From the NCBI GenBank assembly GCA_041674265.1, contig JBAYWC010000001.1:1-64000 (forward strand): a stretch of DNA of 64,000 nucleotides. The letters are read 5' to 3'. This DNA is from QYQL01 sp041674265 (GTDB lineage: Bacteria; Verrucomicrobiota; Verrucomicrobiia; Chthoniobacterales; Terrimicrobiaceae). Shown here in pieces: positions 34,629-42,302 of the stretch (position 1 is its first letter; each line of letters begins with the position of its first letter). Under the pieces are notes generated by a model, which ran no database searches, was not told the origin of the DNA, and saw only the letters and a program-made list of their open reading frames with translations. The translations under genes and the position numbers were made by a program.

Positions 34629-35795
34629 TCAAATCACCCCGAGCCCTTTGAGGAGCGAGAGCATGATCGCGGCGGCCATGACCGAGCCGATCTGGCCGCC
34701 GGTATTGGCGGCCATGGCGTGCATGAGAAGGTAGTTGTGCTTGTTCCAGCGCTGGCCCTCGTTTTGGACCAGGCGGGCCGCCATCGGGTAGGCGGAGATG
34801 CCGGCCGCCCCGACAAGCGGGTTCACTTTCCCCCCGGAGAGAAGATACCAGGCCTTGCCGAGAAGGATGCCGCCGACGGTGTCGATGGTGATCGCCACCA
34901 GTCCGAGTCCGAAGACCATGAGGGTCTCCCGCGTGAGAAATTGCGCGCCGGCCATCGTCCCGCCGATCGCCAGCCCGAGAAAGAGCGTGGCGATGTTCGC
35001 GATCTCGTTTTCCGCGGCATTCGCCAGGCGCGGCACCACGCCGCTGACCTTCATGAAATTTCCGAGCATGATCATGCCCATCAGGGGAAGGCCCTGCGGC
35101 GCGATGATTCCGGTGATGGCGGTGACCACCACGGGAAATGCGATGAGAGCGGCTTTTGAGACCTTGCCTTTCGGGCTGGGCATTTTCACCGCGCGTTCCC
35201 TGCGGGTCGTGAGGAGGCGCATGATCGGCGGCTGGATCACCGGGACCAGGGCCATGTAGGAATACGCCGCGACGGCCAGCGCCCCGACCATCGCGGTCGG
35301 AATTTTTCCCAGTCCCGCGAACATGTTCGAAACGAAAATAACCGTAGGCCCGTCGCAGGCCCCGATGGCCGCCACCGAGACGGCTTCTTCCTTGGAGAAT
35401 CCGAGTGCCAGCGCGAGCAGGAGCGTGAGGAAGATGCCGAGCTGGCCGGCAGCTCCGAACAAGAGCAGTTTGGGATTGGCGAGAAGCGGCGTAAAATCCG
35501 TCATCGATCCGATTCCCACGAAAATCAGAAGAGGAAAAAGTTCGTTGCCGATGCCGAAGTCATAGAGCGTCTTGAGGACCCCGCCCGCCGCCATCACCTC
35601 GCTCAACGGCAGATTCACCAGAAGGCATCCGAACGCGATCGGGAGGAGCAGGAGCGGCTCGACTCCCTTCGCGATCGCCAGCCAGAACATCACGCACGCG
35701 ACCGCGATCATGATCGCATTCGGTCCGCCGTGCGAGAACAGAAACCGCACGCCCTCGAACAGCGCGCCCAGCGCGTTCAGGATCGCGTCGCCCAT
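34629..35795 (-). CDS. mmdB: Sodium-translocating decarboxylase beta subunit (copy 1)
   Basis: The membrane subunit (MmdB/OadB/GcdB) that decarboxylates carboxybiotin and drives Na+ out. The 388-residue protein has about nine spans plus the key intramembrane motif AIGACDGPTVIFVSN with the sodium-binding Asp (D203 in Klebsiella OadB) and NPLVGAAGISAYPMAARLVQ with the conserved Asn and Ser of the last helices. It starts at ATG 35795, overlapping the stop of a 46-residue membrane protein. It shows lower identity to copy 2 by eye than two recent duplicates would. Confidence 0.93.
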   Translation of the reverse strand: MGDAILNALGALFEGVRFLFSHGGPNAIMIAVACVMFWLAIAKGVEPLLLLPIAFGCLLVNLPLSEVMAAGGVLKTLYDFGIGNELFPLLIFVGIGSMTDFTPLLANPKLLLFGAAGQLGIFLTLLLALALGFSKEEAVSVAAIGACDGPTVIFVSNMFAGLGKIPTAMVGALAVAAYSYMALVPVIQPPIMRLLTTRRERAVKMPSPKGKVSKAALIAFPVVVTAITGIIAPQGLPLMGMIMLGNFMKVSGVVPRLANAAENEIANIATLFLGLAIGGTMAGAQFLTRETLMVFGLGLVAITIDTVGGILLGKAWYLLSGGKVNPLVGAAGISAYPMAARLVQNEGQRWNKHNYLLMHAMAANTGGQIGSVMAAAIMLSLLKGLGVI

Positions 35796-35935
35796 CACTT
35801 GTCCTCCTTTTCACCAGGGCGGACCGGGAAAAAAGCGGCCAGGGCGCGGATGGCGAGCGTGAGGAGGAACAAGGTCGCCAGCGTTCCGCCCATCCCCACG
35901 ATCAGCATGGTGAGTCCGAATGCCAGGTTGTTCAT
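35795..35935 (-). CDS. 46-residue single-span membrane protein beside MmdB copy 1
   Basis: A very short gene: MNNLAFGLTMLIVGMGGTLA then TLFLLTLAIRALAAFFPV and a charged tail RPGEKEDK. One hydrophobic span of about 25 residues with the N-terminus probably outside resembles the N-terminal helix of OadG-type gamma subunits. Its stop overlaps the mmdB start (TGATG) and its start overlaps the terC stop (ATGA), so it is clearly a real, coupled gene. Likely a small pump subunit (gamma/epsilon-like). Confidence 0.8.
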   Translation of the reverse strand: MNNLAFGLTMLIVGMGGTLATLFLLTLAIRALAAFFPVRPGEKEDK

Positions 35936-36906
35936 GAGTTCGGGGATTGGATTTTCTCCTCGGGATACACACGGTTATGCCACACGGAGAGCACGATCGA
36001 CACGACGAGGACGACAGCGATCACGAGCAGCGGGACGAAGAGGTTTTCCTTGAACCAGTGGCCGGCAGGCTCGTAAAGATCAGCGATCATCTTTGCGCCG
36101 ATGAAAAAAAGAATGATGCTCACGCCGTGCTGCAGGAACTTGAACATGGCCATCACTCCCCGGATCGCAAAGAAGAGCGATCCCAGGCCCAGAACGGCAA
36201 AGACGCTGGAGGTGACGACGACAAAGGGATCCTGGCTGATGCCCATGATCGCGGGAATCGAGTCCAGCGCGAAGACGACGTTCGTGCTGCCGATGACAAG
36301 GAACACCAGGAAGAGCGGCGTGATGCAAAGCCGGCCTTCGTGCCTGACAACGAGCCGTCTGGTGGACGGGTCGCCACTGTAAAGCGGAAAAACCCGCGCG
36401 GCGATGCGGTAGAAGAGATTGCTCTTCGGGTCAATGTGTTCGTCCTCGCCGGACGTGAGCATTTTCCATGCGGTCCAGATGAGGAGCGCCCCGAAAAGCG
36501 AAATCAGCCAGTGGAAATGCTGCACCAGGGCGACCCCGAAAAGAATGAACACGACCCGCAGCACGATCGAGAGCAGGATACCCAGCTTGATGAGCTTGGG
36601 CTGGGCGAAATCCCGGACATCCATCAGCGAAAAGATCAGGATGAACACAAAAAGGTTGTCCACCGAGAGCGAATACTCGGTGAGATATCCGGTGACAAAA
36701 AGCAGCGAGATCTCCGGCCCCCGGGGGTGCAAATAGTAAACGAGTGCCCCGAATCCGAGTGCCACGGCGATCCAGAGCCCCGTCCAGCGCAGCGCGGAAG
36801 CCACCCCGACCGCCGAATGGCGGTGTGTGATGACGAAGAGATCGAGCGCGCAGACCACGAGAACCGTCGCGGCGAAAATCACCCAGAGCAATGTCACCGG
36901 ATCCAT
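35932..36906 (-). CDS. TerC/Alx-family integral membrane protein
   Basis: A 324-residue protein with eight or nine spans. Diagnostic segments: the long hydrophobic stretch near LTEYSLSVDNLFVFILIF (SxDN in the first motif) and FLVIGSTNVVFALDSIPAIM with the FALDSIPA motif, in which the Asp residues likely bind a metal. TerC/Alx proteins are linked to manganese export and tellurite or pH stress. Here it is inserted between two pump genes and overlaps the 46-residue gene by 4 bases, so it is transcribed with the pump. Confidence 0.92.
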   Translation of the reverse strand: MDPVTLLWVIFAATVLVVCALDLFVITHRHSAVGVASALRWTGLWIAVALGFGALVYYLHPRGPEISLLFVTGYLTEYSLSVDNLFVFILIFSLMDVRDFAQPKLIKLGILLSIVLRVVFILFGVALVQHFHWLISLFGALLIWTAWKMLTSGEDEHIDPKSNLFYRIAARVFPLYSGDPSTRRLVVRHEGRLCITPLFLVFLVIGSTNVVFALDSIPAIMGISQDPFVVVTSSVFAVLGLGSLFFAIRGVMAMFKFLQHGVSIILFFIGAKMIADLYEPAGHWFKENLFVPLLVIAVVLVVSIVLSVWHNRVYPEEKIQSPNS

Positions 36907-36972
36907 GTGCGTCAGTGTCCGGGCAGGACGATCAACCGCGGTTGTGTGGGCTTCTCGAATCGGCGCATGGGC

Positions 36973-37323
36973 TTAGCGGAACGTGTGGGAGCGGAAGATG
37001 CTGCGTCGGCCCTCGCGGGACCACATCAGGGATTCCGCAGGGCTGACCGAGACAATCCGGTGGTTGTCTCCCAGCGTGCAATAAACCGCGCTCGCGATGG
37101 CGGTAAAAACATCCGCTGGAATATCCGAAGGCGCTACCGCACGGACGGGCGGCGGGCTTGGGAGCGGCTTGTTTTCTTGGTCAGGCGCATTGCGCAGGCC
37201 GCGAACTTCGGCCCGCAGATCGGACACGATTTTTGCGAGAACCAAGAGTCCCGCAATCACGAGGAGAAGCATCGCAGTTTCGAATTTCAAGGATTCTGCA
37301 ATAGCCGCGAAAAGGGAGTTCAT
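36973..37323 (-). CDS. OadG/MmdD-like gamma-delta subunit (copy 1)
   Basis: A 116-residue protein with one N-terminal membrane span (about 17-33), a Pro-rich linker and a soluble C-terminal domain: PADVFTAIASAVYCTLGDNH, RIVSVSPAESLMWSREGRRS and IFRSHTFR. The ending matches the (E)GRRxIxxSHKxR tail of decarboxylase gamma/delta subunits, which hold the carboxyltransferase to MmdB. A paralogue ends at 39812 (EGRRAIYSSHKFR). It is 12 bases downstream of the first biotin carrier. Confidence 0.8.
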   Translation of the reverse strand: MNSLFAAIAESLKFETAMLLLVIAGLLVLAKIVSDLRAEVRGLRNAPDQENKPLPSPPPVRAVAPSDIPADVFTAIASAVYCTLGDNHRIVSVSPAESLMWSREGRRSIFRSHTFR

Positions 37324-37335
37324 TTTAAAGAAACC

Positions 37336-37722
37336 TTAGGAAAGCGTGACCAAAACCTGCCCCTCCTCGACAGCATCACCGGAATTGGCATGGATTGCGG
37401 CTACTGTTCCCCCGCTCTCCGCATAGACAAACGTGTTCATCTTCATGGCCTCGACAGTTGCAAGCTGGGAGCCGGAAACCACCTTCTGTCCCACCTGGCA
37501 ATCGATCGAAACAATGCGCCCGGCAAGGGGGCTGGTCACGGCGCCGGCGCCGGCTGCAGGCGAAGCGGATGGCTTGGGAGCCGACGCGGGCGGAGGCGCA
37601 ACACTTGTCTGGTGGAAGGCCGGAACGGGGGCCGCCAAAGGCGCGGATGTCCTCGGCTCATCGAGGGATTCCACAACGACTTCGAACGTTTTTCCGTCAA
37701 CTGTCACACGTAGCTTTTTCAT
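37336..37722 (-). CDS. mmdC: Biotin carboxyl-carrier protein (copy 1)
   Basis: Carries CO2 as carboxybiotin from the carboxyltransferase to MmdB. The 128-residue protein starts MKKLRVTVDGKTFEVVVESL, has an Ala/Pro-rich linker (about 30-65) and a biotinyl domain with the biotinylated lysine in the motif VEAMKMNTFVYAE. It begins at M11 of the longer open frame because the conserved KLRVTVDG start is there. A second, similar carrier lies 146 bases upstream. Confidence 0.92.
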   Translation of the reverse strand: MKKLRVTVDGKTFEVVVESLDEPRTSAPLAAPVPAFHQTSVAPPPASAPKPSASPAAGAGAVTSPLAGRIVSIDCQVGQKVVSGSQLATVEAMKMNTFVYAESGGTVAAIHANSGDAVEEGQVLVTLS

Positions 37723-37868
37723 AAAATGATCTTTGCAGGATTGGCCGGCCAAGGCAATAGGGGGATCAGCGTCTCACCTGGCAAGAGTGGCAACGGCATG
37801 GAGCGCGATTCAGTGGCCAGGAAAAATAACATGGCGGATGCGGTGGGCACAGCTTTTGGTTCCACTCT

Positions 37869-38255
37869 TTACGCCGTTTGCTTCACAACAAGAATCGCCT
37901 GCCCTTCCTCGACCCCCTCGCCGGGATTCGCGAGCAGCTCCTGCACCGTGCCACCGGTCTCGGCCATCACATACGTGTTCATTTTCATGGCCTCGACGAT
38001 GGCGAGTTGATCGCCGATCGCCACCTCGTCACCGACCTTGACGGAGTAGCTGACGAGCTTTCCGGACATCGGGCTGACCACGGTGGCCCCGCCGCCATTT
38101 GCGGGAGAAGCGGGCTGCGGGGGCGCGGCCAAAACGGGGGCGGATGAGGCCACGGGAGCGGCGGGCGCCGGTGCGGAAAGGCCGCCCTCATCGAGGACCT
38201 CGGCCGTCACTTCGAAGCGTTCGCCATTGATGGTGATGCGGAGTCGTTTGGTCAT
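37869..38255 (-). CDS. mmdC: Biotin carboxyl-carrier protein (copy 2)
   Basis: A second 128-residue biotin carrier: MTKRLRITINGERFEVTAEV, Ala/Pro-rich linker, then SPMSGKLVSYSVKVGDEVAI and the biotin site VEAMKMNTYVMAETGG. It belongs with MmdB copy 2, which is 211 bases upstream, with a 65-residue protein between. Same length and layout as copy 1 but clearly different in the linker, so an old rather than recent duplication. Confidence 0.92.
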   Translation of the reverse strand: MTKRLRITINGERFEVTAEVLDEGGLSAPAPAAPVASSAPVLAAPPQPASPANGGGATVVSPMSGKLVSYSVKVGDEVAIGDQLAIVEAMKMNTYVMAETGGTVQELLANPGEGVEEGQAILVVKQTA

Positions 38256-38272
38256 GGGATTGGAATCTGGGT

Positions 38273-38470
38273 TCAGTCCTTGCCGCAGCGGTCGATCCGG
38301 GAGCGGACGCCCAGCGCGATGCGCAGCAGCCCGAGCCCGGCGAGCAGGTAACCGGCTGCCGGAGCCAGCCAGGAAGTTTCCCGGAGGGCGGGAACCCGCA
38401 CCAGCAGGACTCCCCCGAAGCAGAGGACCAGGCCGGTGATCCAGGGGCCGAATCGTTCCAGGTTGTTCAT
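38273..38470 (-). CDS. 65-residue two-span membrane protein
   Basis: Sequence MNNLERFGPWITGLVLCFGG then VLLVRVPALRETSWLAPAAG and YLLAGLGLLRIALGVRSR. Two short hydrophobic hairpin segments separated by a charged turn. Start ATG overlaps the mmdB copy 2 stop by 4 bases and it precedes biotin carrier copy 2 by 17 bases. No family recognised; position suggests a pump accessory subunit. Confidence 0.7.
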   Translation of the reverse strand: MNNLERFGPWITGLVLCFGGVLLVRVPALRETSWLAPAAGYLLAGLGLLRIALGVRSRIDRCGKD

Positions 38471-39684
38471 TTGATCAAATGGGGGATGATGGTGACGTAG
38501 ATGCCGGTGAGGATCGCGGATGTGATGACGCCACTGATGTTGGCCCCGAGCGCCACCGGCAGGATGACGACATTCGGGGCGACTTCGGAGACGGATTTCT
38601 GGGCGACCTTCGCCGTGGTCGGCACGCAGCTCACCCCGGCGATCCCGATGACGGGGTTGAACTTCCGGCCACCGAAAAAATAGACGAGGTAGCCGCCGAC
38701 GATGCCTCCGATCCCGGAGAGCAGGAGGGCGACCATGCCCAAAATGAGCAGGAGGAGAACCTTCGGGCTCAGGATCGTCGCCGCCTCGCAAAGCACGCCG
38801 AGGATGAGGCCGAGGAAAAGCGTCGCCCCGTAGAGCAGGGGACCGCCGATGAAATCCACAAAATAGTGCAACCCGGCCTCGCGCACCGCAACACCGAGGA
38901 AGAGGGAGAAAAACAGCGGGGCAGCCACGGGAAACAGCAGGCAGAGAACCGTGCAGCCCACGACCGCAAATGCGAGCTTCTCGGCCGAGGTGACGACGAG
39001 CACCTTTTTTTCGACCATCGGAAGCGCCCGCAGCTTGGCGGGAACGAGGAATTTGATGAGGTAGGGATAGCCCCCGTAGGTGAGACCGAGATACAGATAG
39101 GCCACCACGCCGATCGGAACGAACAGATCCTTCGACAGCATGAGCGAGGTGTAGAGGACCATCGGGCCGTCGGCGCAGCCGATCATCGCCACCGAGGCCG
39201 CGTCGTTGTAGCTGAAGCCGAGCGCGACCGCGATCGGGAAGACCGCCACCGTGCCGAGCTCCGCGCAAATCGCGAGAAACATGCTCAAAAACGGACGCGC
39301 CAGCACGTAGCCGACATCGAGCAGCACCCCGATGCCCATGAAAACAAAGCAGGCAATCAGCCCGTTGCTGAACATGAGCGTGTAAATGGGCTGCAGGAAA
39401 TCGATCTGGAGCAGGCTGAAAAGATGCTCCTGATCGGTCACCAACGGGTCGAGAAAAAGCGTGCCCGCCTTGCCGTTGTCGAGCACCAGGACGCCCGCAT
39501 TCACGGCGGACATGCCCAGCCCCATCGGAACCATGAGCAGCGGCTCGAGCACCCCTTTTTTCCCGAGATAGACGAGGAACATCCCGAGGACCATGAAGCC
39601 GATGCGCGCGACCGTGATCACCGGAGGAGCCTCGACAAGCGTCTGGATTCCCTGGAACAGGCTGAGCACGTCGTGGCCGCTCAT
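38467..39684 (-). CDS. mmdB: Sodium-translocating decarboxylase beta subunit (copy 2)
   Basis: A 405-residue MmdB/OadB paralogue with about ten spans. It has AMIGCADGPMVLYTSLML (the conserved DGP motif with the sodium-site Asp) and NPVIGIAGVSCVPTTAKVAQ (conserved Asn and Ser). Compared with copy 1 it has an extra loop near residues 70-90 (DPLVTDQEHLF). Its start overlaps the 44-residue gene's stop (TCATGA). Two such subunits in one operon suggest two different decarboxylase complexes, or two assembly states. Confidence 0.93.
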   Translation of the reverse strand: MSGHDVLSLFQGIQTLVEAPPVITVARIGFMVLGMFLVYLGKKGVLEPLLMVPMGLGMSAVNAGVLVLDNGKAGTLFLDPLVTDQEHLFSLLQIDFLQPIYTLMFSNGLIACFVFMGIGVLLDVGYVLARPFLSMFLAICAELGTVAVFPIAVALGFSYNDAASVAMIGCADGPMVLYTSLMLSKDLFVPIGVVAYLYLGLTYGGYPYLIKFLVPAKLRALPMVEKKVLVVTSAEKLAFAVVGCTVLCLLFPVAAPLFFSLFLGVAVREAGLHYFVDFIGGPLLYGATLFLGLILGVLCEAATILSPKVLLLLILGMVALLLSGIGGIVGGYLVYFFGGRKFNPVIGIAGVSCVPTTAKVAQKSVSEVAPNVVILPVALGANISGVITSAILTGIYVTIIPHLIK

Positions 39685-39815
39685 GATTTCGGCTCCTTGA
39701 TCGCGGTGAAAAAGCGGACCGTATAGTAAACGAGCTTGATCATCGCGGCGACGAGCATCGAGAGCGCGAACGCGAGTCCCGCGATGAAGAATGTGACAAA
39801 GAGAGCGGAGTTCAT
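39681..39815 (-). CDS. 44-residue single-span membrane protein beside MmdB copy 2
   Basis: Sequence MNSALFVTFFIAGLAFALSM then LVAAMIKLVYYTVRFFTAIK and EPKS. One membrane span and a basic tail. Its start overlaps the stop of the OadG-like gene (39812) and its stop overlaps mmdB copy 2. It occupies the same place as the 46-residue gene does for copy 1, so each MmdB has its own small partner. Confidence 0.75.
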   Translation of the reverse strand: MNSALFVTFFIAGLAFALSMLVAAMIKLVYYTVRFFTAIKEPKS

Positions 39816-40177
39816 CGGAATTTGTGCGAGGAGTAGATGGCGCGGCGGCCTTCCATCGACCAGTGCTGCATGAGAGACTCCACGGACGGGGCTTTTTTCA
39901 CCGCCACGATCCGGTGCGGCTGTCCCAGGACCTCGCTCACCGCCACCGCGATGATCGCGAGGATTTTCGGATCGGGCTCCCGGGATCTTTCCGGATCCGT
40001 CGCGCTACCGGTTCCCTTCGCCACCAATGGGGGGACGGGATGCGTCGCCGCGAGAATCAAACCGACAACCCGCACGAGCAACATGAACAGGAAGATGCCT
40101 CCAAGAATGACGAGCAGCAGCCCCCAATCGGTCGGCGTTGCCGCAGCCTCCCCGACCAGCCATGCCTCCGGTGTCAT
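39812..40177 (-). CDS. OadG/MmdD-like gamma-delta subunit (copy 2)
   Basis: A 121-residue protein: a membrane span (about 18-40, WGLLLVILGGIFLFMLLVRV), an acidic Pro linker, and a C-terminal domain DPKILAIIAVAVSEVLGQPH, RIVAVKKAPSVESLMQHWSM and EGRRAIYSSHKFR. The tail is the same as in the copy at 36973-37323. Start overlaps the mmdA stop (TGATG), which fixes the start against the longer open frame. Confidence 0.85.
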   Translation of the reverse strand: MTPEAWLVGEAAATPTDWGLLLVILGGIFLFMLLVRVVGLILAATHPVPPLVAKGTGSATDPERSREPDPKILAIIAVAVSEVLGQPHRIVAVKKAPSVESLMQHWSMEGRRAIYSSHKFR

Positions 40178-41721
40178 CAGAGAGGAATGTTGCCGTGTTT
40201 CTTCGGCGGCCGGGTCTCGCGTTTGGAAAGCGTGTTGCGGAGCGCCATGGCCACCATCGCCCGCGTCTGGGCGGGACGGATCACGTCGGTGATCATTCCC
40301 TTGCCGGCCGCCTGGTAGGGCGAGGCGAATTTCGCGCGGTAATCGGCGATGAGCTTGCCCTCGCAGGCGGGATCCTTTTCGATTTCCCGCTTGTAGAGAA
40401 TCTTGACCGCGCCCTCGGCACCCATGACGGCGATTTCGGCCGTCGGCCACGCGAAGACGAGATCCGCGCCAAGATCCTGGCTGCACATGGCGAGATAGGC
40501 CCCGCCGTAGGCTTTCCGCAGGATGACCGTGATCTTCGGCACCGTCGCCGCCCCATAGGCAAAGAGCATCTTCGCCCCGTGGCGGATGATGCCGCCGCGT
40601 TCCTGGGCGACGCCGGGAAGGAATCCGCCGGTGTCCACGAGCGTCACGATCGGGATGTTGAAAATGTTGCAGAAACGGATGAAACGGGCCGCCTTGTCCG
40701 AGGCGTCGATGTCGAGCGCGCCGGCCTTGAATTTCGGCTGGTTGGCGATGATGCCGACGACCACTCCCTGGATCCGGGCGAACCCGACGACGATGTTCTT
40801 CGCGAAATCCATCTGGACCTCGAAAAAGTCGGCGTTGTCCACGAGGCGGGCGATCACCGCCTTGACGTCGATGGGATTCTTCGCGTCGTCGGGCACGAGT
40901 TCATCCATCTCCGGATCCTCGTCAAGCACGAGCGGGACCGCCAGGTCGTGCGGGGGGTCCATGATGTTGTTCGACGGGATGAACGAGAGGAGCTTTTGCA
41001 CGATCGCGACCGCATGCGCGTCGTTCTCGGCGACAAAGTGGATGTTCCCGCTGATCGTCGCATGGGCGGCCGCGCTGCCGACCTCGGCCATCGTGCATTT
41101 CTGGCCGGTCGCCGCCAGGATGACTTCCGGCCCGCAGATGAACATGTTCGCCTGATCCTTGACCATGATCTGGAAATCCGTGAGAGCCGGCGAATAGGCC
41201 GCGCCCCCCGCACAGGGACCCGCGATCACCGCGATCTGCGGAACCACGCCGGAGAGATACACATTCTTGAAAAAGACCCTGCCGTAGCCGGAGAGCGACT
41301 CGACGCCTTCCTGGATGCGGGCTCCGCCGGAATCGTTGAAGCAGACCACCGGCATGCCGGACTGCTGGGCAAAATCCATGATGTCGCAAATCTTCTGCGC
41401 ATGCATGCTTCCGAGCGATCCTCCCGCCACCGTGAAATCCTCGCTGTAGGCGGCCACCGGGCGGTCGCCCACGTACCCCGTGCCGGTCACCACGCCGTCG
41501 GCGGGAAGCTCCTTCTTCTCCATGCCGAAATTGTGACAGGCATGCTGGGCGTGCATTCCAAACTCCATGAACGTCCCCTGCTGGAAGAGGTTGTCCAGGC
41601 GGTCGCGCGCCGTCATGAGACCCTTCTTGCGGCGGGCCTCCAGCTTGTCCTGCCCGCCCCCGGCGAGCACCTTCCCGCGACGGGTTTCCAGTTCTTCGAG
41701 AAATTCTTTTTTGATGGCCAT
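40177..41721 (-). CDS. mmdA: Methylmalonyl-CoA decarboxylase alpha subunit (carboxyltransferase)
   Basis: Transfers the carboxyl group of methylmalonyl-CoA to biotin on the carrier, yielding propionyl-CoA. The 514-residue crotonase-fold carboxyltransferase has GTGYVGDRPVAAYSEDFTVA, the first oxyanion region SGGARIQEGVESL, AGPCAGGAAYSPAL and in the second half DTGGFLPGVAQERGGIIRHG, then RKAYGGAYLAMCSQDLGADL. It is the only alpha subunit in the cluster although two sets of other subunits are present. The same fold serves propionyl-CoA carboxylase, but with two MmdB genes beside it the decarboxylase direction is favoured. Confidence 0.93.
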   Translation of the reverse strand: MAIKKEFLEELETRRGKVLAGGGQDKLEARRKKGLMTARDRLDNLFQQGTFMEFGMHAQHACHNFGMEKKELPADGVVTGTGYVGDRPVAAYSEDFTVAGGSLGSMHAQKICDIMDFAQQSGMPVVCFNDSGGARIQEGVESLSGYGRVFFKNVYLSGVVPQIAVIAGPCAGGAAYSPALTDFQIMVKDQANMFICGPEVILAATGQKCTMAEVGSAAAHATISGNIHFVAENDAHAVAIVQKLLSFIPSNNIMDPPHDLAVPLVLDEDPEMDELVPDDAKNPIDVKAVIARLVDNADFFEVQMDFAKNIVVGFARIQGVVVGIIANQPKFKAGALDIDASDKAARFIRFCNIFNIPIVTLVDTGGFLPGVAQERGGIIRHGAKMLFAYGAATVPKITVILRKAYGGAYLAMCSQDLGADLVFAWPTAEIAVMGAEGAVKILYKREIEKDPACEGKLIADYRAKFASPYQAAGKGMITDVIRPAQTRAMVAMALRNTLSKRETRPPKKHGNIPL

Positions 41722-41725
41722 AATA

Positions 41726-42160
41726 TCAGTGCGCGCAGGAACAGGCGCCGGGTTTGGGTTGACAGAATTCGGTCAGGACGCCGAACGAACTCTTCGGGTG
41801 GAGGAAGGCGACCAGCTTCCCGCCGGCCCCGTCAAAAGGGACCTCGTGGATCAGGCGTGCGCCGGATTCCTTGGCCTGCGCGAGCTGTCCCGTGATGTCG
41901 GTTGTCGCAAACGCGATGTGGTGGATCCCCTCCCCCCGGTCGGCGATGAACTTCGCGATGGGGCTCTCCGGATCGGTGGGCTCCAGAAGCTCGAGATGCA
42001 CCTCCCCGCAGGAGAAAAAGGCCGTGCGCACTTTCTGGGACGGCACTTCCTCGATGTGTTCGCATTTTAATCCCAGGGTTTTTTCGTAGTAAGGCAGGAC
42101 CGCTTCAATGGATTTTACCGCGATCCCCAAATGATCAATTTTTTGAATAGCAGCGCTCAT
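41726..42160 (-). CDS. mce: Methylmalonyl-CoA epimerase
   Basis: Interconverts (2R)- and (2S)-methylmalonyl-CoA. A 144-residue glyoxalase-fold protein with two halves: QKIDHLGIAVKSIEAVLPYY and HLELLEPTDPESPIAKF (His and Glu metal ligands), then GEGIHHIAFATTDI with the second His, and VAFLHPKSSFGVLTEFCQPK. It ends with an unusual Cys-rich tail GACSCAH. Just upstream of mmdA (4 bases) and heading that operon. Confidence 0.93.
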   Translation of the reverse strand: MSAAIQKIDHLGIAVKSIEAVLPYYEKTLGLKCEHIEEVPSQKVRTAFFSCGEVHLELLEPTDPESPIAKFIADRGEGIHHIAFATTDITGQLAQAKESGARLIHEVPFDGAGGKLVAFLHPKSSFGVLTEFCQPKPGACSCAH

Positions 42161-42170
42161 AAAAATGTAT

Positions 42171-42187
42171 TATTAGTAAATCTAATA
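42171..42187. promoter_or_regulatory. AT-rich palindrome in the mce-mmd promoter region
   Basis: TATTAG-TAAAT-CTAATA is a perfect 6-bp-arm palindrome in the only AT-rich stretch (about 42160-42235) of the surrounding GC-rich DNA. It lies 11 bases upstream of the mce start at 42160. Promoter-like hexamers (TTGCAG...TAATAC on the minus strand) straddle it. Likely an operator for the whole pump operon; regulator unknown. The mce gene has no clear Shine-Dalgarno. Confidence 0.5.
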
Positions 42188-42302
42188 TCTGCAACAATAG
42201 CAAGAACTTTTTGTCGGTCCTTGCCGATTTTTCAAAAACTCTCCTCCCGCTCGCTCACTGGAATACACCGGGGCGCCTCCCTTCTCCCCTCAAACCAAAA
42301 AA

